Notes under the pieces: model-generated
What the model saw: only the letters and a program-made list of their open reading frames with translations
Told to the model about the DNA's origin: nothing
The model's database searches: none
Part shown: piece by piece, positions 1-5,497 of the stretch
Position numbering within the stretch: the first letter of the stretch is position 1
Layout of the letters: each line of letters opens with the position of its first letter
Assembly (NCBI GenBank): GCA_016303195.1
Contig: JAEDMD010000142.1
Location: 1 to 5,497 of the forward strand
Direction: 5' to 3'
Source of the DNA: Oscillospiraceae bacterium
GTDB taxonomy: Bacteria; Bacillota; Clostridia; Oscillospirales; Ruminococcaceae
DNA length: 5,497 bases
Made by a program: the position numbers and the translations under genes

Positions 1-72
1 AAAAAGCCCCTGACATGGTTCTCCATACAAAGTAAAATTTATAATTTACTTGGAGAGCCTGTCAGGGGCTTG
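1..72 (-). terminator. Long hairpin terminator of the sigma/dockerin operon
   Basis: A long imperfect inverted repeat lies 28 bases past the stop codon of the dockerin gene. The outer stem AAGCCCCTGACA (4-15) pairs perfectly with TGTCAGGGGCTT (60-71). After a single bulged T at 16, positions 17-25 pair with 51-59 (9 bp, one G-T pair). After a 5-base bulge, 31-36 pair with 45-50, leaving an 8-base AT loop. Read on the minus strand the stem is followed directly by TTTTT (5 to 1), the form of a Rho-independent terminator. The roughly 27 paired bases are long for a simple terminator. The plus-strand side is followed by a T-rich but interrupted tract, so weak bidirectional action is possible. What lies beyond position 1 cannot be seen. 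Confidence 0.8.
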
Positions 73-99
73 ATTTATTCTTTTGCTTTCAATATATTT

Positions 100-2631
100 T
101 TATTTCTTTAAAAGTTTTTCCTGTATTGCAAGAGCATCCTTAGGTGTAATGCCGTCGCCTGTGTTATGGATATCGGCATTATAGCGTCCTTTTTCTGTGA
201 TGTGGTATTTCTCAGGGTTAACATATGACTGCATGATTATTACTGCATCCGCCATAGTAAGATTTCCGTCAACATTTGCATCGCCCGAACGCTCTTTTTC
301 AAGATCTGCGGAATACTTCGCAGATGCGCTCTGCTCGGAGTTCACTACTCTTTCAACATAAAGGATAGCCATGAGCATATCATATCTCTGTCCTATCCTT
401 CCGTCAGGATGGAAGTCGCAGAGAGTTTCGATACGCTTTACAACGTCCGCAGGTATTTCTGTATCTCCGAATTCACCTGTATCAAGATAGTTGAAGTATG
501 AAGCGGCATAATCTGCGTCGAGAGTTTCAATGATACCGTTTCCATCAACATCAGGCGGAGCGGCTTCACCATTGCCGATGGCATCAATGAACTGCTGATA
601 GAATTTTTCCTGTGTCTCAACTCTGTATGGACTGTCCTCGGCATCCTTATCGTCATATAATCCGTATTCATAGCAGATAGCATAAGAGCCATCAGGGAAA
701 AGTGTATTAAGGTAGATCGCAGTTGCATATCTGTCATCAACATTTCCGTTTTCGTCGGTAGCTTCCTTGACTGCCTGATCATGGATATACGAGCTTATAA
801 ATGATCTTACCATATCAAGATCGCCGTCGTCACCGCTTTCGCCGTTTTCGTTGAAATCGCAGTTCTTCTGAAGATTCTCATAAACATCCTTCGGGAGTTT
901 GCTTTCCTCGGCAGTTCTTCCGAATACTCTGTCGCCGTGGTACAGTTCGAGAATACGATAATCCTGAGCATCTATGACATTATCAGAATTCAGATCGGGT
1001 GTAGAGAGTTTGCCAGCCTTGATATCTTCAATGAACTGCTGTGCCTTGGCTTGATTGTCCATGAATTCCTTTTCGTATTCATCAAGGGTCTTATCCGGTT
1101 TGTCAATGCCCATATAATAGCGGTAATTTCTGACAAGACCGCCGATGTAGTAATACTCAGCATTTCCATGGAATTTTTCGTAGTAGCTGTCTTCTGAGTA
1201 TTCGGGAAGTATCGGCGCTGTACGGAACAGGCAGTCGAGGAGAGATGAAGCAGATATTGCGTCTATTCCGCTGTTTCGCTCACGCTGTACGATCGTAGCA
1301 GCCTTTGCTCTTGCTTCGGTCTCCTCATCAAGAACTATTCTCTTATCAGGTGAGCATTCCATCTCATAGAGACCCGTTTCGGGATCCTGTCTGCGTATCC
1401 ACGGATTGCCTTCATCAAATATATAAAGGTCGGCAACATCTCCGATGTCGAATACACCATCGCCGTTAATATCAGGATTGATCATTCCATCATCTATCAT
1501 TTTTTCAAGGAAAAGATAGTCAACGCTGAGGAAAACGCATCTGTCACCAAGTACTGAAACAAAGCTCGAACCATAGCTGTAATTGCCTGAACTGCCTCTT
1601 GACGGCAGTCCGAGAGTTTTGTCATATTCCTCATATGTGGACTGTGCAAAAATTACAGGGTCAATATCGCAGTTAAAGAGATAATGGTAGTAAGGTGTAT
1701 ATGATTCAGTAGTTTCAATAACACCATTATCGTTGATATCAAGAAGTGCTTCGATCTTTGAATGGATCGCTTCACCGAGATGATCGTCCTCGGAATTATC
1801 GGGTGTGAAGCGTGATATGAGGTAGCAGTCAAAATTATCGAATACACCATCGGAGTTGACATCGAGGTCAAGACCCTTTTCATTGATGGTCTTTACGTAA
1901 TTCTCCTCATTTCTGAGATTTGTCTCATCAAGAGTGTGAGGGATATTTCTGACATTGTAATTTTCTGCGGCATACGGAATTACGGGAGTAACTTTCGAGG
2001 CAGTCAGCATAGCTGCTGCGAAAGCTGCAAATCTTTTCATAATATAAACGCTCCTTTCATCGTTTTCATCAGGGGATAGATTTATAGTTGTTGTAACGGT
2101 CGGAACAGTCTGAGACAAGGTCACAGAAGTTGTAACAGCCTGAGAAACAGTGGTATTCTGCATTGCAGTCTCAGGTGCAGAAATAACAGTGGAAGCTGCT
2201 TCTGAAGCAGAAATGCTGTCAACTGAAACTTTTGCAGTGGATGCTGTTTTTACGGAAGTTACGGATACAGTCTGTGCAGATGAAGCAGTGATAACTGCGG
2301 AACTTGTCTCTGTTCCTTTGGATACTGAGGTTTGTGACTTATCAGTCTGAACTGCTGATACAGTTGTGGTTGTTGTGGGAATATCATTATGCGCTGAAAC
2401 TGTTACAGAAGTCTCTGCCTCTGAAACTATGATATTCTCATCATTATCATGTTCTCGCTGAGGCTTGCTGATACCGTGTTTATGTATCCCGAAAGCAAGA
2501 GCGCCTGCAAAACAAAGTGAAAGTGCAGCAGCGCCGCTGCGTTTCCATATATACATACGGTGTCGGTCTTTGGCAAGCTGTTCATCCCTGCGCCGCATAA
2601 CGGTTCTGGAAACTTCTTCATAGTCCCGCAT
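100..2631 (-). CDS. Anti-sigma-like membrane protein fused in frame to a secreted dockerin protein
   Basis: The frame encodes 843 residues. Residues 1-31 are charged and probably cytoplasmic (MRDYEEVSRTV, then many R/K). Residues 32-49 are one hydrophobic membrane segment. Residues about 69-185 are a Ser/Thr/Val-rich, low-complexity extracellular linker. A second start-like segment, MKRFAAFAAAML, begins at residue 198 and resembles a signal peptide. Residues about 245-760 carry paired calcium loops of the form DxNxDG, and 782-841 are a type I dockerin with two loops (D784-D795 and D820-D832). No catalytic domain is recognisable. The start at 2631 has AAGGAGG nine bases upstream and overlaps the sigma-factor stop by 14 bases, so the two genes are probably translationally coupled. 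Position after an ECF sigma factor and the short N-terminal tail suggest an anti-sigma role; that is inference, as no known anti-sigma domain is visible. It may be two genes joined by loss of a stop codon. The dockerin should bind a scaffoldin or cell-surface cohesin. Confidence 0.85.
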   Translation of the reverse strand: MRDYEEVSRTVMRRRDEQLAKDRHRMYIWKRSGAAALSLCFAGALAFGIHKHGISKPQREHDNDENIIVSEAETSVTVSAHNDIPTTTTTVSAVQTDKSQTSVSKGTETSSAVITASSAQTVSVTSVKTASTAKVSVDSISASEAASTVISAPETAMQNTTVSQAVTTSVTLSQTVPTVTTTINLSPDENDERSVYIMKRFAAFAAAMLTASKVTPVIPYAAENYNVRNIPHTLDETNLRNEENYVKTINEKGLDLDVNSDGVFDNFDCYLISRFTPDNSEDDHLGEAIHSKIEALLDINDNGVIETTESYTPYYHYLFNCDIDPVIFAQSTYEEYDKTLGLPSRGSSGNYSYGSSFVSVLGDRCVFLSVDYLFLEKMIDDGMINPDINGDGVFDIGDVADLYIFDEGNPWIRRQDPETGLYEMECSPDKRIVLDEETEARAKAATIVQRERNSGIDAISASSLLDCLFRTAPILPEYSEDSYYEKFHGNAEYYYIGGLVRNYRYYMGIDKPDKTLDEYEKEFMDNQAKAQQFIEDIKAGKLSTPDLNSDNVIDAQDYRILELYHGDRVFGRTAEESKLPKDVYENLQKNCDFNENGESGDDGDLDMVRSFISSYIHDQAVKEATDENGNVDDRYATAIYLNTLFPDGSYAICYEYGLYDDKDAEDSPYRVETQEKFYQQFIDAIGNGEAAPPDVDGNGIIETLDADYAASYFNYLDTGEFGDTEIPADVVKRIETLCDFHPDGRIGQRYDMLMAILYVERVVNSEQSASAKYSADLEKERSGDANVDGNLTMADAVIIMQSYVNPEKYHITEKGRYNADIHNTGDGITPKDALAIQEKLLKK
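109..288 (-). other. Type I dockerin domain
   Basis: Residues 782-841 form a C-terminal dockerin. The first loop is GDANVDGNLTMAD, followed by the helix AVIIMQSYV. The second begins YNADIHNTGDGITPKDA and is followed by AIQEKLL. The calcium ligands of loop one are D784, N786, D788, N790 and D795; those of loop two include N818, D820, N823, D826 and D832. Dockerins plug secreted proteins into cohesin modules of scaffoldins or cell-surface anchors, which makes this protein a likely part of a cellulosome-type or related surface assembly. Confidence 0.9.
352..1899 (-). repeat. Array of four diverged calcium-loop repeat units
   Basis: Residues about 245-760 of the fused protein contain four units, each with two EF-hand/dockerin-like loops about 38-46 residues apart. 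First loops start at D257, D387, D546 and D694. Second loops start at D298, about E425 (degenerate, D429 kept), D592 and D739. Units 3 and 4 align best: both have a helix with QQFI before a PD(L/V) loop, and a CDF(N/H) start to the second loop. Unit 2 has the related FLEKMIDDG helix before its loop. First-loop spacings are 130, 159 and 148 residues. The units look like expanded, diverged dockerins, probably calcium-stabilised; their ligand is unknown. Confidence 0.65.
2051..2057 (-). promoter_or_regulatory. Internal ribosome binding site inside the fused frame
   Basis: AAAGGAG (2057 to 2051, minus strand) lies ten bases before the in-frame ATG at 2040-2038. It sits exactly at the boundary between the Ser/Thr-rich linker and a signal-peptide-like sequence, where a separate dockerin gene would start. 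The upstream frame encodes Glu-Arg-Ser here, so the site could be chance, but its position argues for a real start. The spacing is at the long end of normal. Confidence 0.6.
2077..2427 (-). repeat. Ser/Thr-rich low-complexity linker segment
   Basis: The encoded residues (about 69-185) are almost entirely Ser, Thr, Val and Ala, with runs such as PTTTTTVSA and repeated TVS/SVT units. Such segments usually form extended, surface-exposed spacers between a membrane anchor and a distal domain, and may be glycosylated. The short ACA/GTx repeats are prone to slippage, so length variation or frameshifts between strains would be expected here. Confidence 0.7.
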
Positions 2632-2640
2632 AAGTTATTC

Positions 2641-2647
2641 CCTCCTT
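2641..2647 (-). promoter_or_regulatory. Ribosome binding site of the anti-sigma-like/dockerin gene
   Basis: AAGGAGG on the minus strand lies nine bases before the ATG at 2631 and is inside the last codons of the sigma factor. With this strong site the gene could be translated even if ribosomes leave the sigma-factor message at the amber codon about 320 bases earlier. Confidence 0.75.
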
Positions 2648-2959
2648 TTCCAGCTCTGTTTTAAGAGCTTTTTTTGCCTGATACAGCAGATTCGTTATCT
2701 GTCGGCTTGTTTTCCGCATAATAGCGGCAGTCTCCGTATTAGTGAAATTCTCGAAATATATCAGGCATATGACCTGACGGTATTCGGTTTTCAGTTTATG
2801 TACGGCCTTATGCACTGCAATGCTTTGCTCCTCTCTGCAAAAATACTCCTCTATATCCTCGGCGCTTGAGATCTCAGTACATTCATCTATTGATGCGGTA
2901 CGGTGTCGGCTTTGTTTTCGGATGTAGTCGATTGCAATATTTCTTCCGATGGTATAAAG

Positions 2960-2962
2960 CTA
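2960..2962 (-). other. In-frame amber codon in the sigma-factor gene
   Basis: The minus-strand codons read TTC AAA ACA TAG CTT TAT ACC. The frame on both sides encodes sigma-factor region 2 without a shift, so this is a single-codon event. The base after TAG is C, which is a comparatively leaky context, but the known strong readthrough pattern CARYYA is absent. Confidence 0.9.
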
Positions 2963-3179
2963 TGTTTTGAAGGAGCTTTTCGGCTTATATTTAGGCTTTT
3001 TATAAGCGAGCCTGTAAAAAGTCTCCTCCATGATCTCCTCTGCGTCGTGTATATTATTAGTAAAGCTGTTGAGGTAAAGTGTAAGTCCGTCTTTATAGAT
3101 ACGGATGATCTCCGTCAATGCGGAATCGTCTCCCTCCAGATAACGGCCGTAGCTACTTGCGCCATTATCCATTGATCGG

Positions 3180-3186
3180 CTCCTTT
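3180..3186 (-). promoter_or_regulatory. Ribosome binding site that decides the sigma-factor start
   Basis: AAAGGAG on the minus strand lies seven bases before the ATG at 3172-3170. It supports that start over the ATG at 3223, which would add 17 residues rich in Arg and Ser that do not resemble a sigma-factor N-terminus. Confidence 0.75.
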
Positions 3187-3209
3187 CCCGAGAATTTTGC
3201 CTTTCACTT

Positions 3210-3238
3210 ATTAAACGAAACAAAAACTCAAATGTCTT
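3210..3238 (-). promoter_or_regulatory. Candidate promoter of the sigma-factor operon
   Basis: On the minus strand AAGACA (3238 to 3233) and TTTAAT (3215 to 3210) are separated by 17 bases. They match the housekeeping -35 and -10 consensus at four and five of six positions. Transcription would start about 30 bases before the sigma-factor ATG. No clear ECF-type autoregulatory motif was seen, but the region is AT-rich and chance matches are possible. Confidence 0.45.
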
Positions 3239-3255
3239 AGAAAAATCCGAAAAAA

Positions 3256-4008
3256 TTATTTGTCCCCGAAAACAGCCAATTGTCCGTATTTGTCACGGTA
3301 TTGTCTTGGTGTCATGCCGTTCTCTTTTCTGAAAACGCTGATGAATGCGCTCTGGGACGAAAATCCCAGTGCAAAGGATATCTCCGAACTGCTGTGTTCC
3401 GTATATTTAAGGAGATTTTCAGCAGTATCTATCCTTGCACGGGTGACGAAATGCTTTATAGTAGTACCTGTTTCCTTAGCGAACAATTTTGAAAGATAGC
3501 TCTGGTTCAGCCCTACATTTTCCGCCAGCGATCTGACTGACAGATCTTCATGGAGATGGTCATATATATAATCTATACATTTTCTGATGTGCAGAGATAT
3601 AATATTATTCTTTCGCAGGTCATGCATCCTCTGTGCATAGTCCACACGCATTTCCGCAAAGATATCCAGCATTTCCTCACAGTCGTTGCAGACATCTGCA
3701 CGGCGGATATAGATATCACCGAGAGTGTATGCTTCGTCATGGCTCATACCGCCCTCAACGCATACTCTTGCAATAACTGCGACAGAGACTATCAGGTGAT
3801 AGCGTATATTCCGCACAGGGTCATCAGAAAGCTGACCTTTTCCATCGGTGAAGTGAGGACGTGACTTTTCAAAACTGGTGCGTACAGCCTCAACATCGCC
3901 CTGCTGGATGGACATATATCTCGACATTTCCCAGTTGAATGAGGAGCGTGTGAAACCGTTCATTTTCTGGACGTAAAGTCTGTAATTGAGTTCCTTTCCC
4001 GTATTCAT
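3256..4008 (-). CDS. AraC-family transcriptional regulator
   Basis: The protein has 250 residues. The C-terminal AraC DNA-binding domain spans about 141-245. The first helix-turn-helix is around LSVRSLAENVGLNQSYLSKL (156-175). The second is around SSEISFALGFSSQSAFISVF (207-226), followed by the family signature GMTPRQYR (231-238). The N-terminal part (about 60-130) is helical, with DPVRNIRYHLIV and GGMSHDEAYTLGDIYI. It resembles the non-cupin sensor region of many Firmicutes AraC proteins; its ligand is unknown. A CxxC pair (C107, C110) is present. The ATG at 4008 was chosen because GGAGG lies five bases upstream; a start at 4083 would overlap the -35 of its own promoter. The gene is divergent from the MATE exporter, which it probably controls. 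No clear terminator follows its stop, so some transcripts may continue into the sigma-factor operon. Confidence 0.9.
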   Translation of the reverse strand: MNTGKELNYRLYVQKMNGFTRSSFNWEMSRYMSIQQGDVEAVRTSFEKSRPHFTDGKGQLSDDPVRNIRYHLIVSVAVIARVCVEGGMSHDEAYTLGDIYIRRADVCNDCEEMLDIFAEMRVDYAQRMHDLRKNNIISLHIRKCIDYIYDHLHEDLSVRSLAENVGLNQSYLSKLFAKETGTTIKHFVTRARIDTAENLLKYTEHSSSEISFALGFSSQSAFISVFRKENGMTPRQYRDKYGQLAVFGDK

Positions 4009-4054
4009 ATTTTCCTCCGTTTTTTGCGATATGGTCATAATTTGCTGTAATTCG

Positions 4055-4083
4055 ATTATACCACATTTTTGATAAAAAAACAA
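4055..4083 (-). promoter_or_regulatory. Promoter of the AraC-family regulator gene
   Basis: On the minus strand TTGTTT (4083 to 4078) and a perfect TATAAT (4060 to 4055) are 17 bases apart. The -10 is preceded by TGG, giving an extended TGnTATAAT element. The predicted start leaves a leader of about 40 bases before the ATG at 4008. This is the strongest promoter-like sequence in the window. Confidence 0.8.
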
Positions 4084-4087
4084 TGTT

Positions 4088-4103
4088 TCTGATATATTTC
4101 AGA
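4088..4103. promoter_or_regulatory. Candidate operator palindrome between the divergent promoters
   Basis: TCTGA (4088-4092) and TCAGA (4099-4103) form an inverted repeat around TATATT. It covers the place where the -35 of the exporter promoter should be and lies five bases from the -35 of the regulator promoter. A protein bound here could affect both genes. AraC proteins more often use direct repeats, so binding by this particular regulator is a guess. Confidence 0.35.
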
Positions 4104-4115
4104 TCATTATGAGAG

Positions 4116-4121
4116 TATAAT
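4116..4121 (+). promoter_or_regulatory. -10 element of the MATE exporter promoter
   Basis: A perfect TATAAT lies 43 bases before the exporter ATG. The -35 position at 17-base spacing reads TATATT, a poor match to TTGACA, and there is no extended -10. A good -10 with a weak -35 is the usual form of an activator-dependent promoter, which fits control by the neighbouring AraC-family protein. Confidence 0.6.
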
Positions 4122-4164
4122 TCAATCAAAGAAAACATGAAAAAGACAAAAAGGAGGAGTACAT

Positions 4165-5497
4165 ATGAAAAATACAAAAGATATGACTCAGGGAAACACA
4201 GCGAAAATAATTTTCAGCTTTTTCCTTCCGATGCTTATGACGAATCTGCTTCAGCAGGTCTACAATTTCGCTGATACGGCGATCGTCGGAAAAGGACTCG
4301 GCGACAACGCTCTTGCGGCTGTCGGAAATATGTCATCGCTTACTTTCCTGATAATCGGATTCTCAATGGGCATGGCAAACGGTTTTTCAGTCATCATTTC
4401 CCAGAATTACGGCGCAAAGGACATCAAGGCGCTGAAAAAAGCCTTTGCCGCATCCATAAAACTCGCCGTGCTGATATCGGCATTTCTCACAGCAGTCAGC
4501 TTGCTGTTCCTCAGAAAGATAATGATACTCATGCAGACCTCCGATATCATAATCGAAGCCAGTCTCAGCTACGGATATATCATTTTCGGCGGACTTACAG
4601 CAACTATCGCATATAACATGAGCGCCTGCATACTGAGAGCCCTCGGCGACAGCAAAACACCATTCAGAGCTATTATCGTTTCGTCGGTTGTAAATATCAT
4701 CCTTGACTGCGTGTGCATTTTCGGACTGCATACAGGAGTTGAGGGTGCGGCAGCCGCAACTATTGCCGCAACATTTTTCTCCGCAGGTATCTGCTTTGAC
4801 AAGATAAGAAAGATAGATGAGCTTAGACTCTCCCGTGATGATCTCCGCACACCGCCTGCAATGTACGCACTTCTGCTGAAAAACGGACTTCCTATGGCGC
4901 TTATGAATTCTATAACTGCTGTCGGATGCATAGTTGTGCAGTATTTCGTCAACGGACTCGGAGTCGCCTACACTTCGGCATATTCCGCTTGCAGCCGCTA
5001 TCTTAATATGTTCATGCTCCCCGGAGTTACAGCAGGATACACCATTTCAGCATTTACGGGACAGAACTTCGGAGCAGGCAGATTTGACCGCATAAAGGAG
5101 GGAATGAGTGTATGTATAAAAATCGCATTGACCGCATACATCCTTCTCGGCTCGGTAATGATATTCTTCCCACGGGCACTTGCATCTGTAATGCTCAACG
5201 GAAACGAAACTATCTCACTTGCAGAAAAATTCCTGCCGATATGCGGAATAATGCTGTTTGCCGTTGATCTGCTGTTCGTATTCAGAAATTGCGTACAGGG
5301 CATGGGATTTCCAATGATACCTATGATATCAGGAATTCTTGAAATGGCACTTAGAATATCCATTATCGTTTTCCTCATTGGCGGAATAGGCTTCAAGGCA
5401 ACGGCATTCGCTGAATCAAGTGCATGGACAGGCGCACTTATAATGAATATGTCTGCATATTTCTTCCTGATAAGAAAGTACACAAAGAAAAATGCAG
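4165..5497 (+). CDS. MATE-family multidrug/Na+ or H+ antiporter (C-terminus cut by window end)
   Basis: The frame gives 444 residues without a stop at the window end. MATE proteins are usually about 440-460 residues, so only a few residues should be missing. The start has AAGGAGG seven bases upstream (4151-4157). Family marks in the first half are QQVYNFADTAIVG with GDNALAAVGN (30-55), then ISQNYGAKD (78-86) and ILRALGDSKTP (156-166). In the second half the pseudo-repeat recurs as GYTISAFTGQNFGAG (291-305) and NCVQGMGFPMIP (375-386). About twelve hydrophobic segments can be read, in two halves joined by a polar stretch around 213-230. The protein would sit in the cytoplasmic membrane and expel cationic drugs or other toxic compounds in exchange for Na+ or H+; the substrate cannot be told. 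It is divergent from an AraC-family regulator, which suggests inducible expression. Confidence 0.93.
   Translation, partial: MKNTKDMTQGNTAKIIFSFFLPMLMTNLLQQVYNFADTAIVGKGLGDNALAAVGNMSSLTFLIIGFSMGMANGFSVIISQNYGAKDIKALKKAFAASIKLAVLISAFLTAVSLLFLRKIMILMQTSDIIIEASLSYGYIIFGGLTATIAYNMSACILRALGDSKTPFRAIIVSSVVNIILDCVCIFGLHTGVEGAAAATIAATFFSAGICFDKIRKIDELRLSRDDLRTPPAMYALLLKNGLPMALMNSITAVGCIVVQYFVNGLGVAYTSAYSACSRYLNMFMLPGVTAGYTISAFTGQNFGAGRFDRIKEGMSVCIKIALTAYILLGSVMIFFPRALASVMLNGNETISLAEKFLPICGIMLFAVDLLFVFRNCVQGMGFPMIPMISGILEMALRISIIVFLIGGIGFKATAFAESSAWTGALIMNMSAYFFLIRKYTKKNA

Larger units (their letters stand above)
100..2040 (-). other. Possible separate gene: secreted calcium-loop repeat protein with dockerin
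   Basis: This is the downstream part of the 843-residue frame, read as its own gene of 646 residues starting at the ATG at 2040-2038. The start has the sequence AAAGGAG ten bases upstream. Its N-terminus is MKR followed by an Ala/Phe/Met-rich hydrophobic stretch of about 11 residues, then a polar region ending PYAAEN, which reads as a secretion signal. The h-region is short, a Lys follows it, and the -3 position of the likely cleavage site is not ideal. Secreted ruminococcal dockerin proteins commonly begin this way. If translated from here it would be exported and anchored through its dockerin, independently of the membrane segment encoded upstream. Whether both starts are used cannot be told from sequence. 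Confidence 0.6.
2618..3172 (-). pseudogene. ECF-type sigma-70 family sigma factor, interrupted by one in-frame amber codon
   Basis: One continuous frame of 184 codons plus stop is broken only by TAG at codon 71 (2962-2960). The first 70 residues hold region 2, including DAEEIMEETFYRL (43-55) and SSFKT just before the stop. Translation of the rest gives LYTIGRNIAIDYIRK (72-86), the DNA-melting and -10-recognition part. A linker follows, then region 4 (about 131-174), with a helix-turn-helix around TNTETAAIMRKTSRQITNLL. ECF factors normally have Trp-Leu at this point, so TGG to TAG is the simplest change. The ATG at 3172 was chosen because AAAGGAG lies seven bases upstream; an upstream in-frame ATG at 3223 lacks this. 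The gene ends inside the next gene (14-base overlap), implying coupled expression with the anti-sigma-like protein. As written, the product is a 70-residue stub lacking most of region 2.4 and all of region 4, so probably inactive unless the amber is suppressed or is a sequence error. Confidence 0.85.

Noticed and set aside
937..1197. Plus-strand frame of 86 codons inside the dockerin gene
   Set aside because: It is antisense to well-conserved calcium-loop repeats, has no ribosome binding site or recognisable domain, and its hydrophobicity comes from complementing acidic/aromatic codons.
2077..2427. CRISPR-like or tandem nucleotide repeat
   Set aside because: The repeats are short and irregular, lie in a coding frame, and reflect Ser/Thr/Val codon bias in a linker, not a regular repeat-spacer array.
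2618..3172. Split sigma factor with region 2 and region 4 on separate proteins, as in the Bacillus SigO/RsoA pair
   Set aside because: The break falls inside region 2.4, removing essential -10-binding residues from the first piece. The second piece has no good start: the nearest in-frame GTG at 2815 is 12 bases from a GAGGAG. A single-base change explains the data better.
3173..3255. Terminator between the AraC gene and the sigma-factor gene
   Set aside because: There are T-rich stretches after the AraC stop on the minus strand, but I found no GC-rich stem before them.
4387..5483. Several open minus-strand frames of 114-161 codons opposite the exporter gene
   Set aside because: They are shadows of the MATE coding frame: no ribosome binding sites, no recognisable families, and the plus-strand protein matches MATE along its whole length.

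Overview
The window most likely comes from a Ruminococcus-like clostridial anaerobe (Oscillospiraceae) of the gut or rumen. The reasons are a C-terminal type I dockerin, a secreted protein built of calcium-loop repeats, an ECF-type sigma factor directly upstream of a short-tailed membrane protein, strong AAGGAGG ribosome binding sites, and an AraC/MATE pair typical of Firmicutes. No 16S rRNA or other marker is present, so the genus is an inference.

Layout. Positions 1-72 hold a long hairpin whose minus-strand side ends in a T-run; it is the likely terminator of the minus-strand operon. Positions 100-2631 (minus) are one 843-codon open frame. It joins an anti-sigma-like membrane protein (residues 1-197) to a secreted calcium-loop repeat protein ending in a dockerin (residues 198-843). 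A ribosome binding site, a start codon and a signal-peptide-like segment sit at the join. Positions 2618-3172 (minus) are an ECF-type sigma factor, continuous in frame except for one amber codon at 2960-2962 where the family has tryptophan. Its stop codon overlaps the start of the membrane-protein gene by 14 bases. Positions 3256-4008 (minus) encode an AraC-family regulator. Positions 4165-5497 (plus) encode a MATE-family multidrug exporter that runs off the window end.

Two functional units can be read. The first is a sigma / membrane anti-sigma-like / dockerin cassette, which in concept resembles SigI-RsgI sensing in cellulosome-forming clostridia: a cytoplasmic regulator tied to a surface protein. 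In this copy both regulatory joints are abnormal (amber in the sigma factor, fused reading frames), so the locus is either decaying or sequence-damaged, or less likely uses recoding and a true fusion. The second is a divergent AraC-MATE pair sharing a 156-base intergenic region with back-to-back promoters and a small palindrome in the weak -35 region of the exporter promoter. It looks like a locally regulated efflux system.

There are no RNA genes, CRISPR arrays, insertion sequences or gene-free stretches over 300 bases in the window.
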